Shown here piece after piece: positions 43,394-55,448 of a stretch of DNA of 64,000 nucleotides. The notes under the pieces were generated by a model. It made no database searches. It had not been told where the DNA came from and saw only the letters and a program-made list of their open reading frames with translations. The stretch covers positions 30,112,047 to 30,176,046 of the forward strand of contig OY978527.1 of NCBI GenBank assembly GCA_963854835.1, written 5' to 3'. Position numbers and translations under genes: made by a program. How positions within the stretch are numbered: position 1 is the stretch's first letter; the number at the start of each line of letters is the position of its first letter. The stretch comes from Megamerina dolium (Eukaryota > Arthropoda > Insecta > Diptera > Megamerinidae).

Positions 43394-45848
43394 TTATGCA
43401 TAATTTCTAAAAGTTGTAAAAAGATTATACAACACCCTCAATGTAGATTTCAAATCCATATTTACGATATCTGTAGTGAAAATATTAAGCAAATCGTTAA
43501 TTAATAAGCAATAATGCTTGATCATATTCATCGTACCTTCTGGTCGAGCTTTAGGTTTTGGCAAACCAACATCTTGCATTAGATCAAATGAAAATGCCAC
43601 ATTGCTGACCATCTGATCTACATCTTGTGGTGTTAAATGAAATTCGTGCAGGGGAACAAAGAATCCGCCCAATAGGCCCATTAGAAGGCACAAATATACA
43701 CCATCTCGGAAATCGCTATTCAAGTCACTTATTTCGAAATTCAATTTTGAGAGATGCTTGTTTACGAACGTTATAAGCGATTTCTTAACGACAGCCAATT
43801 TATCGGGTGCACAATCAAAAAGAGTGTCGAAAGCATCTTTTTCACATCGCATTCCAACATCATCGTATTCAGATGTAATTTGTTCTTGAAATTTCCTTTA
43901 GTTGAATTAATTTAGTGGTTAATTAATTTCTTGTTTTTTTTTAGTGAATTTATGAAATATTATATTGCATTAATATTTACTGTGCATTAAGGACTCCTCC
44001 GTTTTTTTGTGCAATTACGACTGTAACAAAAACATTTTCTGGTAGACGAACAGGTGCTCTAAAATGTCGCACTAGAGCAACCAGCAGATGAAGAATTGCA
44101 ACGATATTCTTAGAATGTACGCTCTCTACCGACCATTTGGGTATCTTCTGATGAAAGCCCAAAGTCTGCAAAAACAATAAGTAGATAGGTATCAATCATG
44201 AAATTGTAAGCAATTGATACGTTAAATATTTCAAAACTAACATGATTTACGGCGCTCAAAACAATATTTAGTTTTTGACGTTGACCTTCTTCAGATTGTG
44301 TTACCTCGGGTACATCCAATTTTTTGCCCGTCAATTTTTCCCATAGTTTATGAAGGACCTTTTAAATATATGTACATAGGTACTTTTAATACAATACGAT
44401 TAAACAAATAGAAATATTTCTCACCTGTCCATCATACATATCTTCATCGATGCTTTGTACGATTATTCGCTGTTCGGCCAGTTCATCATTTATCCAATCA
44501 ATGAGAATTTGCTGTAATTTTCGTACTTCGGGATCGTTTATCGACTGCGGATCTATTACGGCACGCTGTTCATGATCACCTACGTTATTTTTTTATTAAA
44601 TATAATTTGAATTGGTTACATAAAGTTTCAATTTGGTACATACGTAGAGCATAGTCCTCCGGTGGAATATCATACTGATTTGGCGATCCAGGAGAATCAA
44701 TTGCATATTTTCCTTCTTCTTGAATTTTTTGCACTAAATGTGTTATAATGGTTGAAATTGAAACATTTGTAAAACAATTAATCAATTTGATCTTAAAACA
44801 ATATTTGTTTTGCTACGATAATCTCACAGTTCCATACCAGGACCCGTACAAAATCTATGGTACGAAAAATCCAACAAAATAATACATGGAAATGGAAATA
44901 ATAAAACCGATCAGAACACGGACAAGTAAATTAAGTTATATTATTAACGTTCAAGCGCTGTTTGTGATTCTTATATTTTCGTTATTTTTTCCAATTTTAC
45001 ACCTGCGATTTTTGCGATGTGTCTCTTAAAGGTTAAACAAAATAATGCCCATAGCATGACAAATGCAATTTAAAATGAGATTCGCTTGAAGGCTAAATTG
45101 ACCTAACTTATGTTTTTTTATGACTTTATTTTACTGGACCCTTATTAACGCGTTAGTTCAAAATAATTTAATTGAAACCATTTTTATAATTTTGGAATTT
45201 CAAGCCCACGCTGTGTAAACACCTTGTTTAAATAATTTTTTTCTATACTCATTCCTAGACTTATTTGCAAAAACGGCAACCAAGAGCGCAGATTTTCAAA
45301 AGTTACAGACTTTTGAGCACTCAGAGGCACAACAAAGTACACTGTACGTGTATACAATTTTTTTTTTACAATTGAAATAATAATTTATAACTGTAGACGG
45401 AACTTTGATTCAACAAATTCGTCTGAATCACATCTTCAGACGATACGTAATGGATGCTAGCCCAGAATTTTGATTAATCTCTTTTTAGTTTTATTTGTTA
45501 TTTTAAGTAAAAATTTAAATACCATTCCTATATCCGAATCTTTGAGAAGCTAATCAAACTTGCGATTAAACGATTAATCACACAGCCCTAATATTTTGTT
45601 TGGCTATGAGATATTTGGAAAATGTACGATGACGTAATGTTAACAATTTATGATATACCACATATCTATATATATGTACACCTCATAATAAAATATTCTA
45701 TAAATAAATAAAATGTAATAAGCAACTAACCTTCTTTCGTGCCTTTTTTTCTACCCAAAGTACTAAACTTATCCCAAAAACTTTCTTCCTTTTCTCCTTT
45801 TATCGTGCTACTCGAATGTGGTGATTTGGGACGATTTGTTGCGGCCAT
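43394..45848 (-). CDS. parvin: Parvin (integrin-linked kinase partner, two CH domains)
   Basis: Adaptor in the ILK-PINCH-parvin complex at integrin adhesions. Six exons from 5' to 3': 45848-45731, 44733-44644, 44579-44425, 44358-44242, 44165-43981 and 43895-43394. Phases agree and the total is 388 residues. The N-terminus is MAATNRPKSPHSSST, then ESFWDKFSTLGRKKG, and next EEGKYAIDSPGSPNQYDIPP. CH1 (about residues 85-205) includes VRKLQQILIDWINDELAEQR, LTGKKLDVPEVTQSE and VESVHSKNIVAILHLLVALV. CH2 (about 240-385) includes RCEKDAFDTLFDCAPDKL, DFRDGVYLCLLMGLLGGFF and DLKSTLRVLYNLFTTFRNYA. The last splice acceptor (CTAAAG) lacks a pyrimidine tract but is the only one that restores frame. The 1-kb first intron holds AT-rich, possibly hAT-derived sequence near 45560. 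Confidence 0.94.
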
Positions 45849-47210
45849 AATTATTTTTTTCTGATCCAATTATATTATGAGAAGAGTGTACTATAAAATT
45901 TCATTCACGGATAGAACGATGCAAGTAAATAATAGTACAAACTAACGATACCAGCCCCGAAATAAGTCGTAATGGATCCCGCTACTTTTGGGATTTATTC
46001 CAAAATACAATTTACGTGAAAATGTTTATCACGAAGGTGAAAACTACAAATTACTTTTGTTTTTAGTTTTTGCATTGGTTTGTTATTTTTTATCATGGCA
46101 AGAAAATAAGATTCAGCACTGTATTCACCAATTTTAGATCAAAGAGATGTGAATGGGAAAAGAAATCTAGTTGAAGAACCTTACCAAAAGAATTACACCT
46201 TTAAATTTCCAAACTTTTATTTACCCACCTGTGGTTGTAATCAAAGGTGTTACATTTTATAATTAAACTTTCTCCAGTTTTGAAAGAAAAACTTTTTTTC
46301 GGGACCGACAAGAACTACCAAAATTGGCATTCCTACAAGAGATTTTATTAGGGAAGAGTTACTTCCATACGCGTAAATATCAATAAACATTAGAGGTGGG
46401 TAAAACTAAGCTGCGTTGCGTTATTGTGCTGATAATCAGTGTTACTTTACTGACGCTGGCACATTGCAGTAATTGTCCAATTACCCACAAGGTATCGTAA
46501 CATGAAGTAAAGTGACGTAAACGTAGAAAATACAGCGGATAGCCAAATCGTAGTCTGCAGTAGAAATCAGCTGTCGTGTGTGTATTGCTGTGTATTCATT
46601 TGTGTTCAGAGAAAACATTAAATACGTATTCAGTATTGCCATGCAGATATTTTAACCAAAAATTTATTGGACAGAATAGAAAATCAGAAATTTGATAAGC
46701 CTCTTTCTTCCTTCAAGTAGCGAAAACAAAAGCAACAACAAATACGCAGGTGTAAACGAGACGAGCAATTTGAAGTGTTGTCGTGCCTTCCCTTTGATTT
46801 TGATGTCTGATGGATGGCACAAAAATTACAAAATCTTTAAAAAATGCCAAAAACTTCAATCGCAAGTGCAGTGTTTCCGATTGTGTGCAATTGTCAATGA
46901 AAATCATAGTATTTTACTTCTCATGCGTAAATATATTTTTTATATAGGCAAATAGAAAGAAACGAAATTGAGAGAAATTATATTGACTGGTTATATACAG
47001 ATACATAATAGAGTGCTGCAGGAATGTATTCGTTTGCATGTTCAAAACACTACTGATATTAGAATAGAATCTCTCATTCATTCTCTCTAAGCAAATAGAG
47101 AATTAGAGTGAATAAAATAGAAATATAATGGATTGGAGTGTATGTTCGTTTTCATAAAATGAGTAGAATCTCAACATTTGCAAATGGACGTAAAGCGTTT
47201 GAGAGTACTC
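45849..47210. other. Intergenic sequence upstream of parvin
   Basis: Contains the presumed parvin promoter. A frame at 46692-46955 is open, but I recognise no family. No repeat that I can define. Confidence 0.4.
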
Positions 47211-47213
47211 TAA

Positions 47214-47415
47214 TGCTGCAACTAGCCACCGACGTAGCGTACGTACGTACCGCCCGTACGTAAGAACATACAAAATTGCATTGATTCTCTCCGCTACGAG
47301 CAACGTCTACGTCACCGTCATACGGTGGTGAGTTTTCGTTAACACGACATTCCCATAAGATAGGTCGTGTCAGCTGACACGTTCTACGTTTTTACGTCGG
47401 TGGCTAGTTGCAGCA
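47214..47415. mobile_element. PIF/Harbinger-type MITE, 202 bp
   Basis: Perfect inverted ends TGCTGCAACTAGCCACCGAC (continuing GTA) and their complement close the unit. TAA stands at both flanks (47211-47213, 47416-47418). A 3-bp TWA target duplication is characteristic of PIF/Harbinger elements. The interior has CGTACGTACGTACC palindromes and no coding sequence. Confidence 0.75.
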
Positions 47416-47469
47416 TAAACATTCGTTTTACTTTTCTGTGTTATATTGCAATACATATAAGCAAAAAAT

Positions 47470-47502
47470 ACAGTAGATAAGACATATTGTCTTATCTACT
47501 GT
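47470..47502. repeat. Perfect 15-bp hairpin
   Basis: ACAGTAGATAAGACA, a 3-base loop, then TGTCTTATCTACTGT. It lies 55 bp right of the Harbinger-type MITE. A partial third copy (TAAGATAAGACTG) follows directly. Confidence 0.8.
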
Positions 47503-47689
47503 AAGATAAGACTGCGGCAAGACACAGTAATACAAATCATCAGCGCCTGTCATGAAAAGCAACAACAATTATAACGTACAACACACTCGTAGTACTCTCA
47601 AACTCTCATAGTACTCTCAAACATTCGTTTATTTGAAGAGAAAAAACGAATGTATGGAATATTCTTGTACAAGAAATGTGTGGAATATT

Positions 47690-48385
47690 CTATTTGTTGT
47701 CATTTTACTCATAAAAGTATAAAAAGTTAAAATTTTATGCGTTGACATACTTTTACGCGCGTGCCTATGAAGTTCATCCCATAATAACCTAGACAGACGG
47801 CAGCCTAATTCCGGATTACCGGCGCACTTAATCCGAATAAAATAATAACCTGACAGACGGCAGTATTGCGGATTAACTAAACGGCTGATTGCTGTTTTAT
47901 TAGGTCTGTCCACTTACATTACTATCACTATCAATTTCTGTCATCTATCACTCTCGATATGAGAAAATCTACAAAAAGTACGTGAACTGAAAACTATCAG
48001 AAACTTGTAAATTGACATTCACCGTTCGTAATTGACAGCTGGATTTATTTGTTCGCCAACACTTTTCATGTTGAAAACTGTTAACAATTGTTGAAAGTTT
48101 TTTGTTAGCGAACACACCTAATATTTTGTAAAATGGATGGAGAAAAATTCACAATAGACAATTTTCAGCAGTGTTGCCATCGCAAATTGCGCTAATCCTC
48201 TTTTATTTTGAGAATTAACTCATCGAGTTTATGCGGATTAGCTGCAGTTAATGCCCGAGTTAATTCGAATTAACTCGATAATCCGGAATTAGGCTGCCGT
48301 CTGTCTAGGCTATAAGATCACGTGTTTTCTACCCTTCTGTCAAATACACGCATTCGTATACACGGGCCTTAGAGTTGCACTTTAA
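47690..48385. mobile_element. Partial copy of the 25.9-kb TIR element, split by a MITE
   Basis: 47690-47786 and 48313-48385 together match the right-hand part of 25905-26842. Shared strings include CATAAAAGTA, ACTTTTACGCGCGTGCCTATG, AGTTCATCCCATAA and, after the MITE, TCTGTCAAATACACGC and GCACTTTAATTG. The match is interrupted exactly by MITE family 1 copy 3. Confidence 0.68.
47787..48310. mobile_element. MITE family 1, copy 3
   Basis: The ends ACCTAGACAGACGGCAGCC and GGCTGCCGTCTGTCTAGGC have TA at 47785-47786 and 48311-48312. Internally it keeps the duplicated TIR-like motif (TGACAGACGGCAGTATTGCG). It resembles copy 2 throughout. Confidence 0.88.
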
Positions 48386-48691
48386 TTGAGGTATAATATG
48401 AGCATACAAAGTGCATTGGCACTAGCATTTTTGAAAGGTGCGCCACGCACTACGCACTTATTTAGGTTGGACTTTTTGTTGTCCACCACGTTTTTCGGGA
48501 CAGTTCATACAAAATGTATGGCCTTGAGCACTTTTTGGCAGAAGACTATTCTATTGCGCATTTGTTTAGGTACGGCTATAAGTGTTCTTGCAGATACTAT
48601 CGGATCAAAGACTATTTAGCAACCCTCATTTTTCCCCAACAGTATAGAATACGCAACACTGCCACTTCGTGATCAAAAGAAACATCAAAAG

Positions 48692-49437
48692 ATGTCTATG
48701 AAAAGCGCTGAACCAGGACCGAAGAAGCAGTTTTATAGAAATTATAGAAGACCTATACCGAAACCAACAACACGGCAATGTGATATATATATAACGTCGA
48801 CATCAAATTATAAGGTATGTGGACATGTCTTCTGCCATATTTTGTCTTCCAGACGTACGGTATAACTTTAATAAGAGATTTGAAAGCAATGGAGGCGTTT
48901 ATGACTGAATTCTATAAGAAATATATGTTGTAGAAAAGAAACAAACAAAAAATATTCAATAGTGAATTTGTGAGCGTATCCAATAAGATACCCTTTATTC
49001 AAGTTATACTGGTGCATAATGAAAATATATGAACATATAATCGATTCCATTAATATAATATCATTGTTAACATTAGGCTCAGCAAAAGCATTGTCAGGAT
49101 TTATTAAATTCTGGCATACGGGATATATACTTGCATTGCATGGGAAGTGCAATAACTCGAGGCATAAACTTGGCACTTACTTTAATAAATAACTCAAATA
49201 ATACGCTCTCCTATGCAATAAATACATCGACAGTCGAAATTATTGGTAAATTAAAGATTCATATTGATTACTATTCAAATCATTATATAAACATCAATTT
49301 CAGAGGAATCACATCCTTTGTACGCCGATGATGATAGTCTTATACAGGAACGCAACAATTCAGCAATACACATTAAAATATCACGAATTTCAAATATTTT
49401 TGATGCTGACTTTGTGAATTCAACGCAACGAAAGTAA
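48692..49437 (+). CDS. POP7: RNase P/MRP subunit POP7 (Rpp20)
   Basis: Alba-fold protein that pairs with Rpp25 on the RNA of RNase P and RNase MRP, in tRNA and rRNA processing. Exons 48692-48814, 49077-49245 and 49304-49437 (TAA) give 141 residues; the human protein, as I recall it, is 140. Matches: DIYITSTSNYK|AQQKHCQDLLNSG, then IYLHCMGSAITRGINLAL, SYAINTSTVEII, and RNNSAIHIKISRI at the end. The start ATG was chosen because it gives the family length. An upstream acceptor-like CCCCAACAG at 48639 suggests a 5' UTR exon further left. The stop is followed after only eight bases by the TMEM203 start, implying a shared mRNA. Confidence 0.92.
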
Positions 49438-49445
49438 TATTTGAT

Positions 49446-49868
49446 ATGTTTAAGTTGTCTGAGCTTGTAAGGTGGTTAGGTCTTACAGAGTTTGAAATTT
49501 TAATTAATTTGTGTGGGTTAATGGTTTTCACAATAATATTGGCATTGAAAATATCTGGAACACTTGTGCGGACTTCCGTTGATTGGTTCACGATCTTTAG
49601 TCCTTTGTTCTGCATTGATATTTGTAATGCTTATTTTTGTGTTATTGTCGGTATTCGGATGTACTTGGATTCGGATAATAAGCGCAAAGCATTGCATCGA
49701 TTTATGTGGAGTACATATTTTTTGGTACTTGTTGCAATATTTAAATATTTATTGTGCTTAAAGTTGTCGGGACAAACTGGATTGGAATACAGTGAAGTTT
49801 TTTCGCCAATATTTGTTTTACTTCAATTGGTAGCAGTTAGAGCGTGTCAATTACCAAATTCTGTATAA
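49446..49868 (+). CDS. TMEM203: TMEM203-like transmembrane protein
   Basis: Single open frame of 140 residues; human TMEM203 is 136 as I recall. Four hydrophobic segments: about 16-36 (FEILINLCGLMVFTIILALK), 46-68 (WFTIFSPLFCIDICNAYF), 81-105 (FMWSTYFLVLVAIFKYLLCL) and 113-135 (SPIFVLLQLVAVRAC). The N-terminal MFKLSELVRWLGLTEFEI matches the family start. The family acts at the ER and lysosome in calcium and STING-related signalling. Its ATG is eight bases after the POP7 stop, without room for a promoter, so it is probably translated from a dicistronic transcript by reinitiation or leaky scanning. An AATAAA follows at about 50047. Confidence 0.9.
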   Translation: MFKLSELVRWLGLTEFEILINLCGLMVFTIILALKISGTLVRTSVDWFTIFSPLFCIDICNAYFCVIVGIRMYLDSDNKRKALHRFMWSTYFLVLVAIFKYLLCLKLSGQTGLEYSEVFSPIFVLLQLVAVRACQLPNSV

Positions 49869-50357
49869 ATCCTTGAAATATATTTAAGCGTATAGATTTT
49901 AACTTTAATGAACGTAAATAATTTCTAAGATAAGATTTCGTTAAAATATTAAATGTAATTATAAAAAGGAATGCATGTCTGCATTAAACTGTCACACGTT
50001 AATTAAAATTATTGCTGTTGTGGATTTTAGTGTAAGTAGTTGTAATAATAAAACAAATTTTATATTTAGAAAATACGGAAATCGGTTGTCAACACTAGAA
50101 CTCGGCCGAATAATTCGGCTACAGCTGAATTGAGTAGAAAGCCGTCCAGATGCCTTTTTTTAAGATATTTGTGTTTTTGATGAACCAAGGAGCTTATGTT
50201 ACAGTTCTTTGTATTTTTCACAGTTGTAATGTGAAAATGTATGTGACCGCTGGTACGATCAAAAGACGTAATTCCACGAAGGCAAGCATTTAATCGCGAG
50301 ACAGTGAAACAGTGGGTGCCTGAACAATACTTTTTTCAGAAATATAAAAAATTATAA
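49869..50357. other. TMEM203 3' UTR and intergenic sequence
   Basis: AT-rich. The likely polyadenylation signal AATAAA is at about 50047. Nothing else recognised. Confidence 0.45.
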
Positions 50358-50510
50358 AAAGGTGCCCATCTGTCGATAACAGGAGAGGAAGCATTTGCCA
50401 TGGAAAAAACTTCTGAATGAGTTTTACAGCAACGTTCCGTAAAAGTGATGTCACCACATTCTATCAATATGTAATAAATTCGTTCTCAATACTATCCAAA
50501 ACTGACGTGT
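50358..50510 (+). mobile_element. Headless, diverged SINE remnant
   Basis: Strings GGTGCCCATCTGTCG, GCATTTGCCATGGAAAAAAC, AAAAGTGATGTCACCA and TACTATCCAAAA-like sequence follow the SINE body order. The copy lacks the tRNA head and tail and is much diverged. Confidence 0.6.
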
Positions 50511-50978
50511 TCACAATGTAGATTATTATTGTTATTATAGAGGTGTGAGGCACTGCGTCCAATAGGAAATTTAGTGTAGATTACTGGATTTTCGGGAATT
50601 AGAAATTTTCAGAATTTTGTCTTTCTTATCTTCATTAGTGCTGGGCATGCTCCCAACACATATCTCGCAGTTCCATCCGTCTCCTTACTGTATGGATCCT
50701 ACGGTGTCCTGTGAGGTTGTAGGCATATAAAAGTATTGATAATTGATAATAAATTTTCCCGGTATAATTGTCTCCGATTCTTCTTTATGAGTATGAACAA
50801 GGCTCCCTTACCCAAGTCACAGATTGTTTCAGATCGTAGAAATAATGTTCACCATTTTCATTTTTTCTCTGTAGAAGGAAAAAGGTAGCAAATTCGCTTT
50901 TGATATTACGAATAACTAAGCAGAACTCGTTCATGCCTTCATTTTATTTATGAGAGTATTTATTTATAAATATACTTT

Positions 50979-53650
50979 TCAAGATCCTATTTTTTCAATT
51001 TCCTCAGAGTTATCAGCATTTAGTAGTTCGATGGACTTTTTAAAATGATTTTCAATTGTGCGACAAATTTCCATCGATTTTTCACTATCCACCAAATTTA
51101 TAGCAATCCCATTTTTGCCTGAAATATTTAATTTGCGCAAGTGAATTTATTGAGAGAAAAAAATTTATAGAGATTTTGTATTTTACCAAATCTTCCTGTA
51201 CGACCAATTCTGTGTAAATATGTCTCACAATCCGCATTTCCCTTTGCGTCGACTGGTAAATCAAAATTTACAACTATTGTAACTTGTTCTATATCAATGC
51301 CTGAAAAATAGCGAAATAGTGTGTATACCCACAAATGTTTTACGTGGTGGAAAAATAGCCAAATCCACATACCTCGTGATAAAACATTTGTTGTAATAAG
51401 AACTTTTTCAAGGCCAGCTCTGAAACGATCTAACACTGCAAGTCGTTGTTCAACAGTCAAATCTCCAGAGAGTACAGCAACTGAATGACCATCAGAAGAC
51501 ATCTTCCCAGCTAACCACCCAGCAGCTTTTCGAGTCTATAAGATTCTTCAAGTACTAGTGGATCCATTATTATTAAGTTGTTACGTACATGACAAAAAAT
51601 AATAGCTTGTCCAATAGTTATTGTTCCATAAATATTTTGTATGGCATTATATTTATCGTCCTCGTTACGACACTTAACATAGTATTGTTTTATATTATCG
51701 AGTGATTCTTGCTCTCGCTTTAGTCTGCAAGTACAAGCATTTTTGAATGTTATTTTGCCTTAATCCGTATACAAAAAGGACAGTATTAAAGCTGTGCATC
51801 TCCTTGATAAGCTTAATGGGACTACTTAAATACTTGATGATAAATTTCAGAGGAAAATACAAAATTTATTGCTTTTAAATGACAATTACCTGATTATTGT
51901 TGGATCTGGAACAATATGTTGGGCAAAGTTCATAACATCCTTATCATATGTTGCTGAAAAAAATAACATCTGGCATTTTGGCGAAAGTTGTCTACGAAAA
52001 AATATATTTGTGATATGATATTACTCATTAAATATACATTTCACAAGGATAGATATTAGGTACTTGTGAATTCTGATGCATTGATCATGATGTCCCTGCG
52101 TTGCTATCATGACATCAGCTTCATCCAGAACAAATACTCGAATTTTTTTCAAATCAAACACTCGATACTTTAATCCCCAGTCAAGAACTTTTCCGGGAGT
52201 TCCAATTATTATGTGGTCGGTAAGTTTGACATTAGGAACAACTGTTTTCATATAGATTAGAGATCTACATAATCTTCTATATTACAATATTTATGACCAA
52301 CCTTCTTCGCCTCGAACTGCAAACTTTAATTTTATATCTGGACAAAATTGAGCCATTCGTGCAGCAACTTCTCCTGTCTGAATTGCTAGTTCATAGGTTG
52401 GCGATAAACAGAGGACCTGGATTTGCAAATATATAATTCAATATAGTGTTATTTATTACATAGGCATTTAAATATTCAAAGAAAAATACCTGAGGATAAT
52501 CCATTTTTGTGTCAACTCGACTTAACATCGCTAACACGAATGCAGCGGTTTTACCTGTTCCGGACTGGCTTTGTGCTATCATATTCTGCGGCGGATCCGC
52601 AAGCAATGTGGGTAAAGCTGTTTCCTGTATTTTTGATGGAGCATTGAAGCCCAGCGTATAAACACCTTTCAATAACTCTGGTTTTCTTCAAATTATCAAA
52701 ATTATATGCATTATAATACAATGACAGTATGGCTTGAGAACGTAGACAACTTACAAATGAAGTGCCTCAAATGTTTTCACGGAATGCAATGGTGAGGTTG
52801 GATCTTTGCGTTGAACTTCCAAATCCAATTTCGATTCAACTAACCCTTTACGAATAATTTTCAGCAATAAACTTGTATCGGCTGGACTAAAAGTAATTAT
52901 TTTGTTAAAATTAATTCGATTTTCATAGCAAATAGTAATAGGTATTTTTGTTTGGTTGCATAAGCACCCAATATTCCTGAATCCGACACCTTAAAATTAA
53001 TTGGGAGAAGCTTGAATCACATAAATATAGGATAATAAAATAGAAATATGCTTATACTAACACCTCGGATGAATTTTTAGTCACAGACATTTCGAAACCA
53101 TACGATTTAAATAAATAGAAAATTGTATGATTCAATTTCTTTGCATGGCAAAGTTATCAAAGGAAGGAAAAATATTTTTTTAAAAATGAACGTCTTTAGA
53201 AGATAGTGAATTTCCCTATTTGATATATCTTGATATAAAAAAATTAATTACTTGTAATCTACTAAAAGTTACTTTTGATTGTGTTTATACGTGTACGTTT
53301 AAAACCACTGACTCCTTATATTTCTATTCTGATTCCTATATCATTTACATCTAGTACATTTGTATATACACACAAGTATATGGGTAATTACACATAAAAA
53401 ACCAACTATTTATCTCAAGTATTTTGAACTGCATCTAAATGCAGTACGTATATATTCCAAAATATATAAAATGTACCTGGAGACATCGGGGTGCTCCTCC
53501 GTTGTTTTTTCATTTTTGCTTGTGTCGCTGTCGAGTTCTAGTTTTTTAACCTAAAACACGAAAGGAGTAAATAAAGTTTTCCCCCATCTATTTAAATCAT
53601 ACCATTCGAGAGATTTCCTGATCCTCAACTTTTTTTGCCCAATCAGACAT
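50979..53650 (-). CDS. Dbp80: DEAD-box RNA helicase Dbp80 (Dbp5/DDX19 orthologue)
   Basis: ATPase at the cytoplasmic face of the nuclear pore that releases export factors from mRNA. Eleven exons from 5' to 3': 53650-53603, 53550-53477, 52886-52755, 52685-52490, 52416-52302, 52241-52064, 51991-51890, 51724-51589, 51535-51373, 51300-51187 and 51118-50979. Phases close to 465 residues. Helicase motifs in order: Q ([14 protein letters not shown]), I ([10 protein letters not shown]), Ia ([11 protein letters not shown]), Ib (GTPGK), II ([14 protein letters not shown]), III ([10 protein letters not shown]), IV (AIIFCH), V ([10 protein letters not shown]) and VI ([10 protein letters not shown]). The C-terminus is SEEIEKIGS. 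All motifs are intact. The exon at 52241 uses acceptor AAAACAG, inside an open stretch, because it restores GEE|VVPNVKL. Convergent with POP7-TMEM203. Confidence 0.95.
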
Positions 53651-54972
53651 TTTAATTTATTTAATAGCTATATCTTCTAACTTAGCGAATTTTCGGCTTT
53701 TTAGGAAATATACATTTATATTCAGTTATAGTATCGTAATGTAAATAATTGTTGCCACTTTAAATTTCACAATTAAAGCAGGTGGCTCATATTAGACATT
53801 GTCTCCGTTAATACGTTGTTACGCTGGCAATTTTTTAAATGGCATTCGACGCTGATACTTTTATGTTTGTTTAATTTTACAACAACGAGGAAGTACTGAT
53901 ATTGTGATACCAATTTAACTGGTCAGCACTTTCGTTAGTGACTGTCTGTGAGAGTATTTTACTCTCTTCTCCACTCGCAAAAGTTAATAGCATTTTTACA
54001 TTTAAGAATGATTAAATTAGAAGATTGCGCCCATTAGAGAGGATTTGTGAGTGCTGTGACGTAACACTGTTCCAGCAGCGAAAGAAATGATAAAATGGCG
54101 AACAAATTGGACAAGTGTGACGTCACATATACAACTAATTCTGTCGAATTCACTGAAGACCGATTAGCGGTGAAAGATGGGAGCAACTTTAGTATTCTGC
54201 CATCCGTGGCTTACATTATGAGATTTAATTGAGATGTATGCCATTATCCAGATTTAGTTACAAATCGAGTAGATTCATACACGATTTACCATACAAAATG
54301 TGCTAGAGATATTTGTAAACTCACTTGAGTTTTGATCGATGCACATCGCTTATTAACAAACGTTAAAAAGTAAACAAATTGAAATGGAAACTTAGCAAAG
54401 ATGAGTAAAAATAAATTGTATATAGAGCGTTTCTTTGCTGCAAGTACGCTGTCAATTCAATAAAATTGGCTACAGCTCCATCAAGCGCATTGCTAATAAA
54501 AAATAAAGCTCAGAAATAAGTTCTTCGTACAAAAAAAAAAAAAAACACTTATACAAGCTTTTCCTAAGAATATCTAAGAAAAATGAAGGAAATTTTATAA
54601 AATCGTCCTACAGTGCCATCTAGCGTAGGGCTGATAAAAAATAAACCTCATTAATGAATTAATGAATTCCTCATACCAAAAAATCCATTACATTATATTT
54701 TTTAAGAATATCTTTCAAGAACTTTAACAACATATTGTGTTTATTTTACGCAAGGGCTTAATTAAGCGTAACTTCTTTATTTGAGCTGAACTCGAAAAAA
54801 AAGTCATTAACCTAGTATCATTGACACCTAAAACTACCACTTGCTTTTTTTTAATCACTCAATACCGATTTAGCCTGTCGCACTACGTAATAGCCTAAGC
54901 TTCAAAACATCAGTTGCATAGCAAACGTACAAAGACTACAATTTCATATCGTGAAACTAGAAACTATAATAT
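53651..54972. other. Intergenic region upstream of Dbp80, with a diverged tandem duplication
   Basis: Presumed Dbp80 promoter at the left. A full palindromic CRE-like TGACGTCA lies at about 54119. Two diverged units at about 54470-54590 and 54605-54725 share CTACAG-CCATC-AGCG, TAATAAAAAATAAA-like sequence and AAGAATATCT. No gene seen. Confidence 0.5.
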
Positions 54973-55410
54973 TGTTACGTTTTTATTCTGTGGGCGTTTA
55001 ATTCTATTTGAATTACCTTGTTCGATCACTGGATTCTGTTAATAATAACTGCAACACTTATTTTATACAACTATATACAGCAACAATTTATTTAATAAAC
55101 TCTATTTACAATCAACTCTGTTTATAATCAACTATTTACAATAACACTTTAATGTACTAGCAAGTTTTGCCTCTGTATAGATGTTTGCGCAGTCACGTTC
55201 GGAATTCGATTGATTGTCACTTCTCAACACTGACTCTATTTATACTCTGTTGGCAACACCCCAGAATCTTCCTTTATCGAGATTCTTCTCTTTCTTTCTC
55301 GTTGGCTTGTTCTGGTTATTACTTATTTCTTTTTGTTGACATTCGTTTCGATGCTGCCAATTGTGTCAGTCACAATAGTGATGAGTAACCAACTATCGAT
55401 ACTCGTTACA
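54973..55410 (-). repeat. 3' LTR (element orientation)
   Basis: 438 bp, paired with 60286-60723. Bordered inward by a purine tract on the minus strand (plus strand CTGCCCTCCTCTTAACC, 55411-55427) that would prime second-strand synthesis. Confidence 0.93.
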
Positions 55411-55448
55411 CTGCCCTCCTCTTAACCTTGTTCGTCCCGAACAAGTTT

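Noticed and set aside
48386..48619. A small gene upstream of POP7
   Set aside because: It overlaps the end of a TIR element copy, and the translated sequence shows no family features.
48815..48935. A second POP7 exon at CTTCCAG before 48853 (TYGITLIRDLKAM)
   Set aside because: It has no resemblance to the family and ends in a stop. The exon at 49077 supplies the expected AQQKHCQDLLNSG segment.
52242..52275. Dbp80 exon beginning at GTAG near 52270
   Set aside because: It would run into a stop. The acceptor AAAACAG at 52242-52244 gives [13 protein letters not shown] in frame.
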